Shown here: one piece after another, positions 35,352 to 45,273 of the stretch
How the letters are laid out: each line of letters begins with the position of its first letter
Numbering within the stretch: the first letter of the stretch is position 1
The notes under the pieces: generated by a model
Databases searched by the model: none
What the model saw: the letters and a program-made list of their open reading frames with translations, nothing else
What the model was told of the DNA's origin: nothing
Assembly: GCA_013214575.1 (NCBI GenBank)
Contig: JABSSD010000158.1
Span: 38,834-102,833 of the forward strand
DNA: 64,000 nt
Direction: 5' to 3'
Source: Paracoccaceae bacterium
GTDB taxonomy: Bacteria; Pseudomonadota; Alphaproteobacteria; Rhodobacterales; Rhodobacteraceae
Translations under genes and position numbers: made by a program

Positions 35352-35459
35352 GTTCTCTATCTGAGAATAAGTATGTCCAGCCTTCGTCCGGAATGCGCAT
35401 CTTGCGCTCTGCTAGCTGATGTTAGAGATTGCGGCATCAATAATTTGGGAGACTGCGCC

Positions 35460-35789
35460 ATGATAATCTATGGGTTGAATACCTGCGGCGACTGCCAGAA
35501 GGCCCGCAAGGCGCTGGAGGCTCTGGGCAAGGATGTCACATTTCGCGATGTGCGGGCTGATCCGCTGAGCGAGTCGGAACTGGGTGTGTTGATTGCTGAA
35601 TTTGGCGACCGGCTGGTGGATCGCACCACCAATGACTGGCGCGGGTTGAGCGATTGGCTGAAACACTCAGAAGCCGAAGATCAGTTGGCCGCCAAGCCGA
35701 AACTGATGGCGCGTCCGGTGATCCAGGATGGCGATACCTATTATCTGGGCTGGGATGATGCGGTGCAGCAGGCTTTGCTGACCGAGTGA
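35460..35789 (+). CDS. ArsC/Spx family thioredoxin-fold protein
   Basis: GGGAG precedes the ATG at 35460; a longer frame upstream overlaps the tRNA and is rejected. The 109-residue protein opens with MIIYGLNTCGDCQKARKALE, placing a CxxC pair at C9 and C12, the redox site of the ArsC/Spx family. KPKLMARPVIQDG near residue 80 is the conserved loop with the Arg and cis-Pro. The family includes arsenate reductases and Spx regulators; with CxxC and no arsenic genes nearby, a true arsenate reductase is unlikely. Confidence 0.88.
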   Translation: MIIYGLNTCGDCQKARKALEALGKDVTFRDVRADPLSESELGVLIAEFGDRLVDRTTNDWRGLSDWLKHSEAEDQLAAKPKLMARPVIQDGDTYYLGWDDAVQQALLTE

Positions 35790-35848
35790 GGCAAGGCGCA
35801 AACCTGTCCCATGATTAAACGTGATACACTTGAAGAAAGCCCCCCCTG

Positions 35849-37099
35849 ATGAGCACCCCGTCTCTTGGCCCTGACGCGGCCACCGCCTGTTGGATAAGGT
35901 CGCCGCTCCACCAGGATTATCTGGCGAATAATGCCCTGAAACAGTTCGACTTTTTCCGGCCAAGCCTGCAGCAAAAGCCAGGGTTTCATGTGCTGGCGCA
36001 GGGCGGCGAGGCGCTGCCCAGCACGGTGCAGGAACTGCACAGCACAACCCGTATGATCCATTCTTTTGCCCTAGGCAAAATCGCCGGGGTCGAAAACTGC
36101 GACGCGATGATTGATCAGGGCATGCGGTATTTGTTCAGCCATCACCGCGACCGCGATCATGGCGGATTTGTCTGGGCGCTGGATGATAATGGCATCCACG
36201 ATGATCGCAAACTTGCCTATGGCCATGTGTTTGCCCTGCTTGCGGGGTCCAGCGCGCTGGCTGCGGGGCATCCCGATGGGGCCAAGCTGATCGACGAGGC
36301 GGACGCGGTCCTGGATCGTCATTTCTGGGAGCAAGAGCCGGGGCTGTTTTGCGACGAGTGGAACCGGGACTGGACGCCGTTCTCGCAGTATCGCGGCATG
36401 AACGCCAACATGCATGGGACCGAGGCGCTGCTGGCGGCCTATGAGGCCACCGGGCGGGAGAAGTATCTGGACCGGGCCGAGCGTATTCTGGACTTCTTTC
36501 TGGGCAAAATTGCACCCAGTGAAAACTGGCGGCTGCCCGAACATTACACCAAAAACTGGGCGATTGACCGCAGCTATAGCGGCAATCCGATGTTCCGCCC
36601 TGCCGGCACCACGCCCGGCCACTCGTTTGAGCTGGCCCGGCTGTTGCTGCAATATTGGGATTTACGGGGGCGGCCTGACGATGGCGCGTTGCAAACGGCG
36701 CGCAAATTGACCTATCGGGCGCTAGAGGATGCCTGGGATGGGCAAAACGGCGGCTTGGTTTACACGCTGAATTTTGATGGCAGCCCGGCGATTACCGATC
36801 GCTATTGGTGGCCAGTGACTGAGGCAATCGGCGTTCTGGCGGCGCTGCTGAAATGTGACCCACAGCCCAGCGACGAAGACTGGTACCGCAAGCTGTGGCG
36901 GTTTGCCGATCAGCATTTCATTGACCATGCCCGGGGCGGCTGGTTTCCCGAGATCGACGCGCAGGGCAGGCCAACCGAGGTTCAGTTCTTGGGAAAGCCC
37001 GACATCTACCACTCACTTCAGGCAACCCTATTTCCGCTGACTGCCGGTATCTCGAATGTATACAAAGGCTTAGAGGCGCGCCTGCAGCCGCAACCCTAA
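35849..37099 (+). CDS. AGE-family aldose-ketose isomerase/epimerase
   Basis: A 416-residue (alpha/alpha)6-barrel protein of the N-acylglucosamine 2-epimerase superfamily. The conserved catalytic region RGMNANMHGTEALLAAYEA (residues about 182-200) and the second His in PGHSFELARLLLQYW match YihS-like isomerases acting on mannose, lyxose or sulfoquinovose. No other sugar-pathway genes are near, so the substrate is open. It converges with alkB. Confidence 0.88.
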   Translation: MSTPSLGPDAATACWIRSPLHQDYLANNALKQFDFFRPSLQQKPGFHVLAQGGEALPSTVQELHSTTRMIHSFALGKIAGVENCDAMIDQGMRYLFSHHRDRDHGGFVWALDDNGIHDDRKLAYGHVFALLAGSSALAAGHPDGAKLIDEADAVLDRHFWEQEPGLFCDEWNRDWTPFSQYRGMNANMHGTEALLAAYEATGREKYLDRAERILDFFLGKIAPSENWRLPEHYTKNWAIDRSYSGNPMFRPAGTTPGHSFELARLLLQYWDLRGRPDDGALQTARKLTYRALEDAWDGQNGGLVYTLNFDGSPAITDRYWWPVTEAIGVLAALLKCDPQPSDEDWYRKLWRFADQHFIDHARGGWFPEIDAQGRPTEVQFLGKPDIYHSLQATLFPLTAGISNVYKGLEARLQPQP

Positions 37100-37120
37100 G
37101 TCGCGGCCAACTGCAGCGGG

Positions 37121-38254
37121 CTATCGTGGCATTGGATTGGTGGATTTGTTGTAGGGTTTCCAGTTGGTGATCTCGGGGTAATACATCCGCCGCCAGTGCC
37201 GCACGCGGGGGTTCATGATGCGGCGCCACAGTGGCGGGATCATCGCGGCCACCGTCATCACCGGATAGCCATAGGGCAGCTGCGGCGCATCGCGGGTGGT
37301 GTGGTTTTGCAGCAGCGGAAACCGGCGATCGGGTTTGTAGTGGTGGTCCGAGTGGCGCTGCAGGTTGATCAGCAGCCAGTTCGACGCCTTATGCGCCGCA
37401 TTCCAGGAATGGCGCGGTTGCACATGTTCGTATTTGCCATCGCCCAGATGTTTGCGGGTCAGCCCGTAATGCTCGACATAATTCACCAGTTCCAGCTGCC
37501 AGATCGCCACCCCTGCCTGCACCAGAAACAGCCCCACCCCAGTCCAGCCGCCAAGCAGGAACGCCAGCAGCAGCATGGCGATCTGCAATCCCCAATAGCG
37601 GAAAAACGGGTTGGACAGGTCGGTCCACGGCAGCTGCTTGCGCGCCAGCATCGCCTTTTCCGCGTTGAACGACGAATGCAGGCTTTGTTTCAGCACCCGC
37701 GGGTAAAACCGAAAAAATCCTTCGTTATAGCGGGCGGTCACCGGGTCACGCGGGGTGCCCACATAGCGATGATGCACCAGCAGATGCTCAGAGCGGAAAT
37801 GCGAATACAGCACCATCGCCAGCAGGATATCCCCCAGCCCGCGCTCAACCCGGTTTTTCTGGTGCATCAATTCATGGCTGTAGGTGATGCCGATGGTGCC
37901 CGACAGCACCCCAACGCCAAAGAACACCCCGAATTTGCCCAGCCCTGACAGATGCTCGGCGCGGGTCACGTACCAGATCAGCCCAAAGATCATCACAAAT
38001 TGCAGCGGCGGCCAGGCCGAGGTCAGGGCCCGGTACCAGCTCAGATCTTCGTCCGGGGTCTGCGGGTCGGCGTTTTCCCGGTTCAGCCCAAAGATACCGT
38101 CGAGAATTGTGAACAGATACCAGGTTACCAGCGGTGCCAGCAGCAAGGTCCAGCCGCCATTGGTGGCTCCGATCAAGACCAGCGGCGGCAACAGAAACGA
38201 CATCCAGAACGGCAGTGCGCTTTGCCAGCGGGCAAGGGTATGCGAGGATATCAT
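37121..38254 (-). CDS. alkB: Alkane 1-monooxygenase
   Basis: The 377-residue membrane di-iron enzyme has about six helices and the AlkB histidine boxes HELMH near residue 128, SEHLLVHHRY near 155, and LQRHSDHHYKPDRR near 295, plus NYVEHYGLTR near 253 specific to alkane hydroxylases. It oxidises the terminal carbon of medium-chain alkanes using rubredoxin, which is not encoded nearby. It is isolated between AGE and mutY; a short divergent gap lies before mutY's end. Confidence 0.93.
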   Translation of the reverse strand: MISSHTLARWQSALPFWMSFLLPPLVLIGATNGGWTLLLAPLVTWYLFTILDGIFGLNRENADPQTPDEDLSWYRALTSAWPPLQFVMIFGLIWYVTRAEHLSGLGKFGVFFGVGVLSGTIGITYSHELMHQKNRVERGLGDILLAMVLYSHFRSEHLLVHHRYVGTPRDPVTARYNEGFFRFYPRVLKQSLHSSFNAEKAMLARKQLPWTDLSNPFFRYWGLQIAMLLLAFLLGGWTGVGLFLVQAGVAIWQLELVNYVEHYGLTRKHLGDGKYEHVQPRHSWNAAHKASNWLLINLQRHSDHHYKPDRRFPLLQNHTTRDAPQLPYGYPVMTVAAMIPPLWRRIMNPRVRHWRRMYYPEITNWKPYNKSTNPMPR

Positions 38255-38323
38255 CGGGAAACTCCGGCTCTGTCAGCATGAATAATGCAAATCTTACGTC
38301 GAATTCTTTAACAACCCAAGCGG

Positions 38324-39415
38324 TTACTGTCCTTGCCACAGATCAAAGGCCTTGCGCATCACCGTGGGCAGATCAGAGGGGCGAAAGTCATCGACAGAAA
38401 CGCGAAGCTGCCCGGCCGCAGGGCTGTGCTGCCTTGGCAGGTCGGTCACCATCACCTGCAAGATCAGGTGGAAATGGGTGAATGTATGGCGCACCTCAGC
38501 CCCAAGGTCCCGCCAATCCGCCACAAACGGAGGCTCTGGCGCGGCGGTCTCGCACCATTCAGAGCCCGGCCAGCCCAGCATGCCGCCCAGTAGCCCCTTG
38601 TCCGGGCGGCGCTCTAGCAGCCAGTCACCATTGGCGCTGCGGGCCAGATAGACAAAACCACGCCGGGTTGGTTTTGGCTTCTTCGGGGTTTTCTTGGGCA
38701 GTGCCTGCGCAGTGCCGGCGCTGCGGGCCAGACAGGGCGCGCGCCAGGGGCAGATGCCACAGGCCGGAGATTTGGGAGAACATATGGTGGCGCCAAGATC
38801 CATCACCGCCTGCGCATAGTCACCGGGGCGGCGGTCCGGGGTCAGTGCCGCGGCCAACATCTTGAGCTGAGGCTTGGACCCCGGCAATGGCGCATCAATA
38901 TTATACAGCCGCGCCATCACCCGTTCGACGTTTCCATCCAGCACGGTTTCCGGCAGGTCATAGGCGATTGATGAAATGGCGGCGGCAGTATAGGGGCCGA
39001 TGCCCGGCAGCTTCAGCAACCCGTCATAGGTCGATGGAAACACCCCGGCCTGTTCACCGGCCTGTTCATGGGCAATCACCCGGGCGCATTTCAGCAGGTT
39101 GCGGGCGCGGGCGTAATAGCCCAGTCCGGCCCATTCTCCCATCACCGCGCCATCCTCGGCGGCGGCCAGATCCTGAACGGTCGGCCAGCGGGCGGTAAAA
39201 CGGTGAAAATAGTCTTTTACCGCCGCCACCGTGGTTTGCTGCAACATGACCTCGGACAGCCAGATGCGGTAGGGGTCGGGGGTCACGCCAGCCGCCCGGT
39301 GCGCCGGGCTGATGCGCCAGGGCAGCGGCCGCGCATGCAGGTCATACCAGGCCAGGATCTGATCGCTCAGCCCCACTGCACCGTCGTTCCGGGCATCGTC
39401 GTTCAGGTCACGCAT
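38324..39415 (-). CDS. mutY: A/G-specific adenine DNA glycosylase
   Basis: A 363-residue MutY. The helix-hairpin-helix is LPGIGPYTAAAISSIAYD near residues 130-147, with the catalytic Asp nearby, and VMLQQTTVAAVKDYFHRF lies in the N-terminal domain. The iron-sulfur loop CSPKSPACGICPWRAPC gives C-x6-C-x2-C-x5-C. The C-terminal NUDIX-like domain recognises 8-oxoG. It removes adenine opposite 8-oxoguanine. Transcribed divergently from the DUF721 gene. Confidence 0.96.
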   Translation of the reverse strand: MRDLNDDARNDGAVGLSDQILAWYDLHARPLPWRISPAHRAAGVTPDPYRIWLSEVMLQQTTVAAVKDYFHRFTARWPTVQDLAAAEDGAVMGEWAGLGYYARARNLLKCARVIAHEQAGEQAGVFPSTYDGLLKLPGIGPYTAAAISSIAYDLPETVLDGNVERVMARLYNIDAPLPGSKPQLKMLAAALTPDRRPGDYAQAVMDLGATICSPKSPACGICPWRAPCLARSAGTAQALPKKTPKKPKPTRRGFVYLARSANGDWLLERRPDKGLLGGMLGWPGSEWCETAAPEPPFVADWRDLGAEVRHTFTHFHLILQVMVTDLPRQHSPAAGQLRVSVDDFRPSDLPTVMRKAFDLWQGQ

Positions 39416-39499
39416 TCTTTACCCCTTGTGCGGTGGTTTTGCTGGTTCCCGCTTCTGCGGTCTTTACAATAGGGGCAACAGTCACGCAAAACCATGGTC

Positions 39500-40024
39500 A
39501 TGGCATATCGACGTTCCTCAACGCGCGGTTTTAAACGCACCGTTTCCCTGCTCAACGAGCAGATCCGTAAAACCGGCGAAAGCCGGGGCTTTGCGGTGTC
39601 GCGTCTGTTGACCCATTGGGCCGAGATCGCGGGCGCGGATATCGCCGCCATCGCCCGGCCGGTCAATGTGGGCTATGGGCGCGGTGGCTTGGGCGCCACG
39701 CTGACGGTGCTGACCACCGGGGCGCAGGCACCGATGCTGGAGATGCAAAAGGAACGCCTGCGCGAGAAGGTGAACGCGGTTTATGGCTACAATGCCATTT
39801 CCAAGGTGCGGATCACCCAGACCGCACCAACCGGATTTGCCGATGGTCAGGTGCAGTTTCAATATGCGCCCGTTGAGCGGGACAGAGCCAAACCGGACCC
39901 GCTGGCGGTGGCCGAGGCGGCCAAGGCGGCGACCGGAGTTGAAAGTGATGAATTGCGCCAAGCGCTTGAGCGGCTGGGGCAAAATGTATTGAGCAATAAT
40001 AAAACCCAAGGAAAGGGGACTTAA
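39500..40024 (+). CDS. DUF721 (DciA-like) protein
   Basis: Start taken at 39500 (MAYRRSSTRGF); another ATG lies two codons upstream. The 174-residue protein has the DUF721 core RGFAVSRLLTHWAEIAGADIAA and LTTGAQAPMLEMQKERLREKVN. DciA-type DUF721 proteins assist loading of the replicative helicase in many bacteria; whether this one does is not shown. Its stop codon overlaps the start of the DsbA-like gene by one base. Confidence 0.85.
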   Translation: MAYRRSSTRGFKRTVSLLNEQIRKTGESRGFAVSRLLTHWAEIAGADIAAIARPVNVGYGRGGLGATLTVLTTGAQAPMLEMQKERLREKVNAVYGYNAISKVRITQTAPTGFADGQVQFQYAPVERDRAKPDPLAVAEAAKAATGVESDELRQALERLGQNVLSNNKTQGKGT

Positions 40025-40698
40025 TGGCCCGTTTGATGACTGGTGTTCTGGCTGCGGTTGCCGTGGTTGCGGGGGGCTATGCCCTCATGGGGCCTGATAC
40101 GCCCGGTACCGTGCCCGCGCTGCCGTTTGTCGGAGCCGCCTCGGCGCAGGAGGCAGCTGAGGTTGATACCTCATCCATCACCGAGATGGTCATGGGGGCC
40201 GAAGATGCGCCGGTTACGCTGATCGAATATGCGTCTTATACCTGCCCGCATTGCGCCAATTTCCACTCCGGCGCCTATCAGCAGCTGAAGGCGGATTATA
40301 TTGACACCGGTAAGGTCAAATTCATCTACCGCGAGGTCTATTTTGATCGCTATGGGCTGTGGGCCTCGCTGATTGCCCGCTGTGCAGGCCCCGAGAAGTT
40401 CTTTGGTATTTCTGACCTGATCTATTCTGGCCAGTCCACTTGGTCACGGGCCGGTGGCGCCTCGGAGATCGTCGATGAGCTGCGCAAAATCGGTCGTCTG
40501 GCCGGGATTGAAAACGAACAGCTTGAGGCCTGTCTGGCGGATGGCACCAAGGCGCAGACTCTGGTCAGCTGGTATCAGCAGAACGCCGAGGCGGATGATA
40601 TTCAATCCACTCCGTCGTTCATCCTGAATGGCACCGCTGTCGCCAACCAGGGCTACGAATCCTTTAAGGCGTTGATCGACGCCGAGCTGGAAGGCTGA
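40024..40698 (+). CDS. DsbA-like thiol:disulfide interchange protein
   Basis: The 224-residue exported protein has an N-terminal hydrophobic stretch (MTGVLAAVAVVAGGYALMG) and a thioredoxin fold with the active site YTCPHCANFH (C74, C77). The cis-Pro loop TPSFILNG is near residue 198. DsbA/Com1-type proteins oxidise cysteines of exported proteins. It is coupled to the DUF721 gene and converges on lpxK over a short hairpin (40708-40733). Confidence 0.93.
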   Translation: MARLMTGVLAAVAVVAGGYALMGPDTPGTVPALPFVGAASAQEAAEVDTSSITEMVMGAEDAPVTLIEYASYTCPHCANFHSGAYQQLKADYIDTGKVKFIYREVYFDRYGLWASLIARCAGPEKFFGISDLIYSGQSTWSRAGGASEIVDELRKIGRLAGIENEQLEACLADGTKAQTLVSWYQQNAEADDIQSTPSFILNGTAVANQGYESFKALIDAELEG

Positions 40699-40729
40699 AT
40701 ACATCTGGTCCGGCGTTCGCGCGCCGGGC

Positions 40730-41740
40730 CTATGCTTTTGCCGGCGTTGGGGCGAATCTGAGCAGGATCTGGCGCAGCTCATTGTCTTGTGCGATCTGCA
40801 ACCGGACCGGCAGGGTGATCACCTTGCTGCGGAAACTGTCGGGCAGCCGCACCGCGTCTTTTTCGGTGGTCACCAGCTGCGCCCCCAGAAGTCTGGCTTC
40901 TGCTTCTAGTCGGGTCATCAAGGCCACCGACAATGGCTGATGGTCCTCCAGCGCCTCGGCGCGGCGGATGTCGGCGCCAAGCGCCTTTAGCGTCTCAAAG
41001 AATTTCTGCGGATGGCCGATGCCGGCAAAGGCCAGAACCTTGCAGCCGTGCCACGGCATACCGGTTTCCAGTGGCTGCACCGCGCCGGTGAAATGCGGCA
41101 GCGCCTCCAACCTGTGCTGCCATAACGCGGTAAAGCTGGCCTGGGCCTTTTCGGCGCCAAGCGAGAGCACCAGATCGGCGCGTTTCAGGCCCAGATCCAC
41201 GGGTTCGCGCAGGGGTCCGGCGGGCAGGCAGCGGCCGTTGCCAAAGCCACGCTGGGCATCAACCACGATGATCGACAGATCCTTGGCCACCGCGGGGTTC
41301 TGAAAGCCGTCATCCAGCACAATCACCGTGGCGCCACTGGCCGCAGCGGCGCGCGCTCCGGCGGCGCGGTCGCGGGCCACCCAGACCCTGCAAAAGGCGG
41401 CCAGCAGCAGCGGTTCGTCGCCAGTGTGTTCGGCGCTGTGTTGTCTGGGATCGACCATCACCGGCCCCCGCAGAGAGCCGCCGTAGCCGCGACTGACCAC
41501 ATGGGGCTGATGGCCCATATCGCGCAGCGCTTCCAGCAGCCAGATCACTGTCGGCGTTTTGCCGGTGCCACCGGCATTCAGGTTGCCGACGCAGATCACC
41601 GGAACGCCGGCATCAATCGGCACCCCCTTGGCTATCCGGCGCGCCGTGGCACGCCCATAGATCCAACCCAAAGGCGCCAACAGGGCGGCGCGCAGGTCAA
41701 AGGTCTGGGGGGCCTTGTTCCAGAACTCAGGGGGTCGCAT
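40730..41740 (-). CDS. lpxK: Tetraacyldisaccharide 4'-kinase
   Basis: A 336-residue inner-membrane enzyme that phosphorylates the lipid A disaccharide. The Walker A motif [16 protein letters not shown] is near residues 49-64 and FEVTEKD-like [13 protein letters not shown] near 290. The N-terminal segment [14 protein letters not shown] is the membrane-associated helix. Overlaps the upstream Kdo transferase gene by 14 bases. Confidence 0.94.
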   Translation of the reverse strand: MRPPEFWNKAPQTFDLRAALLAPLGWIYGRATARRIAKGVPIDAGVPVICVGNLNAGGTGKTPTVIWLLEALRDMGHQPHVVSRGYGGSLRGPVMVDPRQHSAEHTGDEPLLLAAFCRVWVARDRAAGARAAAASGATVIVLDDGFQNPAVAKDLSIIVVDAQRGFGNGRCLPAGPLREPVDLGLKRADLVLSLGAEKAQASFTALWQHRLEALPHFTGAVQPLETGMPWHGCKVLAFAGIGHPQKFFETLKALGADIRRAEALEDHQPLSVALMTRLEAEARLLGAQLVTTEKDAVRLPDSFRSKVITLPVRLQIAQDNELRQILLRFAPTPAKA

Positions 41741-42947
41741 GGCGAGCCTCGCGCAGGTCCAGCATGTCCTGGATCTGGTCCAGCAACAGGTCCGTCAACT
41801 CGGCGCTTTCGGTGACAACCTGCCAGCCGGCCACCGCCATTTCAGCCGCCTTGTCCGGGGCGGAGAGCTGGATGATCTGCACTGCCAATTGGTCTTTATC
41901 CTGCACCTGTTGCGCCGCACCTGCCTTGGCCAGCCGCTCATACAGCGGCGCGTGCAGGCCCAGATGCGGGCCATGCAGGATGGCCGACCCCAGCGCTGCG
42001 GCATCCATCGGGTTGTGACCGCTTGCGCCCACCTCCAGTGTTCCGGCCAACAGGCTGAGAGGGGCGACACGGTACCACAGCCCCAGGTCTTCGTCGCAGG
42101 TCAGCAAGACCTGTGTATTGTCGTCCAGATTTTCGCCCGCCTCCCAGTCGGCCCAGCGAAGCCCGGTGTCCTTCAACGCATCACGGGCCGCGTCCAGATC
42201 GGAGTACTGCTCAATTGACAGCACCAGCAGCAGCCGGTGCAACAAGCGCAGGGCATTGCGGTGGGCGTCGATTATGGTGTCAATTTCACCCAGGCGCGTA
42301 TGGGCTGACAGCCAGATCTGACGGCTGCCCAAATTGTCCCGCATGCGGCTAAGTTCGTCCTCGTGATAGGTCGGCAAGATGGATGAAAGGCGCAGGCGCG
42401 AGGTCAGCGCGATCTTGTCGGCGGCAAGGCTTGAGCGGCGCAGCTGTGCAAAGGCGGCCGGGGAGGGGGTCAAAATAACCGAGAACTTGTCCAGCAGTTT
42501 GCGGCTTTTGTCAGGCAGCCAGCGCCGCCCTCGGGCCGGCAGCTCGTCCGCCTCGATGTCGATGAGCAGCGCATTGATACCGCGCTCGCCACAGGCCCGC
42601 ATCAACACCGGCCGCAGATTGCCGCCGGTCCAGAGACAGATGTCCGGGCGCCAGTGATTGAGAAAGCTGCGCACATCGGCGGGCTGGTCGGCGGGCAGCT
42701 CTCCGATCGCCCGATCATAGCCGTCGGGGATCGGCAAGCCGGCCAGACTGGGCTCACAGGTCAGTATCAGCGACAGATCAGGCCGCATCATTTTCAACCG
42801 CTGCCCCAGGTCGCCAAGCGCAAAAAAACGCTCGGTGGTGGTGGCATGGGCCCAGATAAGCTCGCCCTTTGGCCGCGGCGGCCGGGCGTCGGCGGCAGCT
42901 GACTTGCGCCATGGTTTGGCCCGTGTGGAGGGTGAGGGGAGACCCAT
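41727..42947 (-). CDS. 3-deoxy-D-manno-octulosonic acid transferase-like (GT30) protein
   Basis: A 406-residue glycosyltransferase with the WaaA N-terminal domain. [17 protein letters not shown] appears to align with the WaaA block holding the catalytic Glu, and [18 protein letters not shown] matches the ELWPN region. The C-terminal half has [20 protein letters not shown], the nucleotide-sugar block. Unlike E. coli WaaA it lacks the N-terminal membrane anchor and is divergent. It overlaps lpxK, so a lipid A core role is likely, but the exact acceptor is uncertain. Confidence 0.72.
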   Translation of the reverse strand: MGLPSPSTRAKPWRKSAAADARPPRPKGELIWAHATTTERFFALGDLGQRLKMMRPDLSLILTCEPSLAGLPIPDGYDRAIGELPADQPADVRSFLNHWRPDICLWTGGNLRPVLMRACGERGINALLIDIEADELPARGRRWLPDKSRKLLDKFSVILTPSPAAFAQLRRSSLAADKIALTSRLRLSSILPTYHEDELSRMRDNLGSRQIWLSAHTRLGEIDTIIDAHRNALRLLHRLLLVLSIEQYSDLDAARDALKDTGLRWADWEAGENLDDNTQVLLTCDEDLGLWYRVAPLSLLAGTLEVGASGHNPMDAAALGSAILHGPHLGLHAPLYERLAKAGAAQQVQDKDQLAVQIIQLSAPDKAAEMAVAGWQVVTESAELTDLLLDQIQDMLDLREARHATP

Positions 42948-43019
42948 ATAAATTTGCCTAGATGTTGCGGATCAGCGCCAACCTACGCCTTTGGTAAGGC
43001 AGGTCAAGCGCCGCCCGAG

Positions 43020-43808
43020 CTATGGGGTGGGGGTGGCAAGTGCGGCAATCAGGGCGCGGTGCAAGTCCACATTGGCGGCAACCACACCGTTCAACTGTGG
43101 CTGCGGGTTGTTGAACCTCAGCGGCAGGCCGGCGCGGTCCGAGATATGGCCGCCTGCCTCGCGCAGGATCAGATCGCCGGCCGCAATATCCCATTCCCAG
43201 CTGGGCCGCAGGGTCAGCATGGCGTCAAATCCACCATCGGCCACTCTGGCCATGCGGTAGGCCAGCGAGGGCCGGTGGCTGCGGTTAAACTCGGGCACTA
43301 CCCCGTCTTGCCAATGCTGCGGCTCCAGTATTGGCCGGGCCGCCAGAACCTCGGCCGAGCTGAGCTCGGTCAGGGTGGAGGTGCGGATCAGCGCGCCATT
43401 GCATCGGGCGCCCTGGCCGCGGGCGGCCGTGTAGAGCAAATCGCGCTGCGGCAGGTAGATCACCGCCGCCGTCACCACGCCTTTTTCCGCCACCGCCAGG
43501 GCATGCGCCCAGGTGCGTGACCCGGCGGCAAAACTGCGGGTGCCGTCGATCGGGTCGATGATAAACACCCGGTCTCTGGACAACCGGTCTGCACTGTCCT
43601 CGGTCTCTTCGGACAACCAGCCATAATCGGGACGCGCCTTCGGCAGCATGTCCTCCAGCATGGCATTGACCGCCAGGTCGGCCTCGGTCACCGGGCCAGC
43701 CCCGTCGGGTTTGTCCCAGCGCTTGGCCTCGGGGCCACTGAATTGTGTTGCGATCTTGCCCGCCCGCTGTGCTGCGTCGATCAGCAGGTCCAGGTCATTT
43801 GCCGGCAA
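43020..43808 (-). CDS. cysQ: CysQ/inositol monophosphatase family phosphatase
   Basis: The 262-residue protein has both metal-binding blocks of the family: DPIDGTRSFAAGS near residue 83 and WEWDIAAGDLILREAGG near residue 203. These coordinate the Mg ions. CysQ dephosphorylates 3'-phosphoadenosine 5'-phosphate, a by-product of sulfate assimilation. Start overlaps the pmbA stop by 14 bases. Inositol monophosphatase activity cannot be excluded. Confidence 0.85.
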   Translation of the reverse strand: MPANDLDLLIDAAQRAGKIATQFSGPEAKRWDKPDGAGPVTEADLAVNAMLEDMLPKARPDYGWLSEETEDSADRLSRDRVFIIDPIDGTRSFAAGSRTWAHALAVAEKGVVTAAVIYLPQRDLLYTAARGQGARCNGALIRTSTLTELSSAEVLAARPILEPQHWQDGVVPEFNRSHRPSLAYRMARVADGGFDAMLTLRPSWEWDIAAGDLILREAGGHISDRAGLPLRFNNPQPQLNGVVAANVDLHRALIAALATPTP

Positions 43809-45141
43809 GGGTCATCCCTTCGATCAACAGCGACGGCACCACCCGCGACAGGTAGCCGCGCGCGTCATTGGCCGGGATGATGCGCATCAGCATGTCGCGC
43901 AGATTGCCGGCGATGGTGCATTCATTGACCGGATAGCAGATCTCGCCGTTCTCAACCCAGAACCCCGATGCGCCGCGCGAATAATCGCCGTTGTTGGGGT
44001 TGATAGTGGAGCCGATCATCGAGGTGACCAGCAAGCCGGTGCCCATCGAGCGGATCAGCTCCTCGCGCGATTGGTCGCCCGGTGTCAGTTCAATGTTCCA
44101 GTTTGACGGCGACGGCACCGAGCCGATACCGCGCACAGCATTGCCGCTGCTTTCCAGCCCCAGCTTGCGGGCCGAGGCCAGATCCAGGGTCCAGCCGGTC
44201 AACCTGCCGTCCTCGACAATGGCGCGGCGGCGGGTGGCCAGACCTTCACCGTCAAAGGGGCGGGATCCGGCGATACGGGGGCGAAACGGGTCTTCGATCA
44301 GCGACAGGTTGGCGGGCAGCACCTGGGCGCCCATATTGTCCTTGAGCCAGGAGGATCCGCGCGCAACCATCGCCCCGTTGGCCGCAGACAGCAGGTGGCC
44401 GATCAGTGAGGACGAGATGCGCTCGTCGAACAGCACCGGATAGCTGCCGGTGTCGGGCTTGCGCGCCTGCAGCCGTTCAACGGCGCGCTGGCCGGCGGTG
44501 CGGCCGATTTCGTCCGCAGATCGCATGTCGCTGTGGAAGGTCCGCGAATCGCCGTCGTGGTCGCGTTCCATGCCGCTGTCGGTGCCGGCAATGCCAACAC
44601 AGGACAGCGACCGGCTGGTGCGGCGGTAGCCGCCGGAAAATCCGTTTGACGCCGCCAGATGAACCGAATGGGTGCCATAAGCGGCGCCGGCCGATTGCAC
44701 CTGAGAGATACCCTCAATCGCCTGACAGGCCGCTTCTGCCGCCAGCGCATCTTGTTTCAGGGTCTCGGGGGCAGGCTCGGAGGAACTATCCTCCAGCTCA
44801 AACGCAGCCATGTCCCAGCTTTTGATCAGTTGCGACGGCTCGGCGAGGCCGGCATAGGGGTCCTCGGGGGCCTCACGCGCCATCGCCACCGCCCGTTCGG
44901 CCATGGCAATCAGCGTTTCGGGGCGCATATCGGAGGACGACACCAGCGCCTGTTGGCGGCCGACAAACACCCGCAACCCGAGATCGGTGCCTTCCGAGCG
45001 TTCGGCATGTTCCAATGCGCCTTCGCGCACTTCGATCGAGACCGACTGGCCTTCGGCGGCCATCGCATCGGCGCCATCCGCGCCGGCTGCAATGGCTGCA
45101 TCAATCAGGGCATGGCAGAGCGATTCTGGGGATTGGGTCAT
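43795..45141 (-). CDS. pmbA: TldD/PmbA family metalloprotease subunit
   Basis: A 448-residue PmbA (TldE) homologue. It lacks the HExxxH zinc motif of TldD, as expected for PmbA, but has ASNGFSGGYRRTSRSLS and the C-terminal SRGASGFWVENGEICYPV and GNLRDML blocks. TldD and PmbA form a heteromeric protease that trims small peptides. TldD is not in the window. It overlaps cysQ. Confidence 0.92.
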   Translation of the reverse strand: MTQSPESLCHALIDAAIAAGADGADAMAAEGQSVSIEVREGALEHAERSEGTDLGLRVFVGRQQALVSSSDMRPETLIAMAERAVAMAREAPEDPYAGLAEPSQLIKSWDMAAFELEDSSSEPAPETLKQDALAAEAACQAIEGISQVQSAGAAYGTHSVHLAASNGFSGGYRRTSRSLSCVGIAGTDSGMERDHDGDSRTFHSDMRSADEIGRTAGQRAVERLQARKPDTGSYPVLFDERISSSLIGHLLSAANGAMVARGSSWLKDNMGAQVLPANLSLIEDPFRPRIAGSRPFDGEGLATRRRAIVEDGRLTGWTLDLASARKLGLESSGNAVRGIGSVPSPSNWNIELTPGDQSREELIRSMGTGLLVTSMIGSTINPNNGDYSRGASGFWVENGEICYPVNECTIAGNLRDMLMRIIPANDARGYLSRVVPSLLIEGMTLAGK

Positions 45142-45224
45142 GGGTACCTACTGAGATGATCTGGCTGCGGGGGTCTGCAAGCGACCCTACCAGCGCGCCG
45201 GGGTCGTGCAAAGGTGACAATGGC

Positions 45225-45250
45225 AAAAGGGGCCGCTGTGGCCAGCCCCT
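45225..45250 (-). terminator. Terminator of the first DUF2125 gene
   Basis: On the reverse strand, GGGGCTGG pairs imperfectly with GCGGCCCC, followed by TTTT. It lies 24 bases after the stop codon of the gene at 46842-45274. Confidence 0.6.
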
Positions 45251-45273
45251 CTCTGCTCCGGTGAACGCTGCGC

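Noticed and set aside
35460..35789. Arsenate resistance gene
   Set aside because: The ArsC fold is present but no ars regulator, ArsB or ArsH gene is nearby, and the CxxC form is closer to Spx-like proteins.
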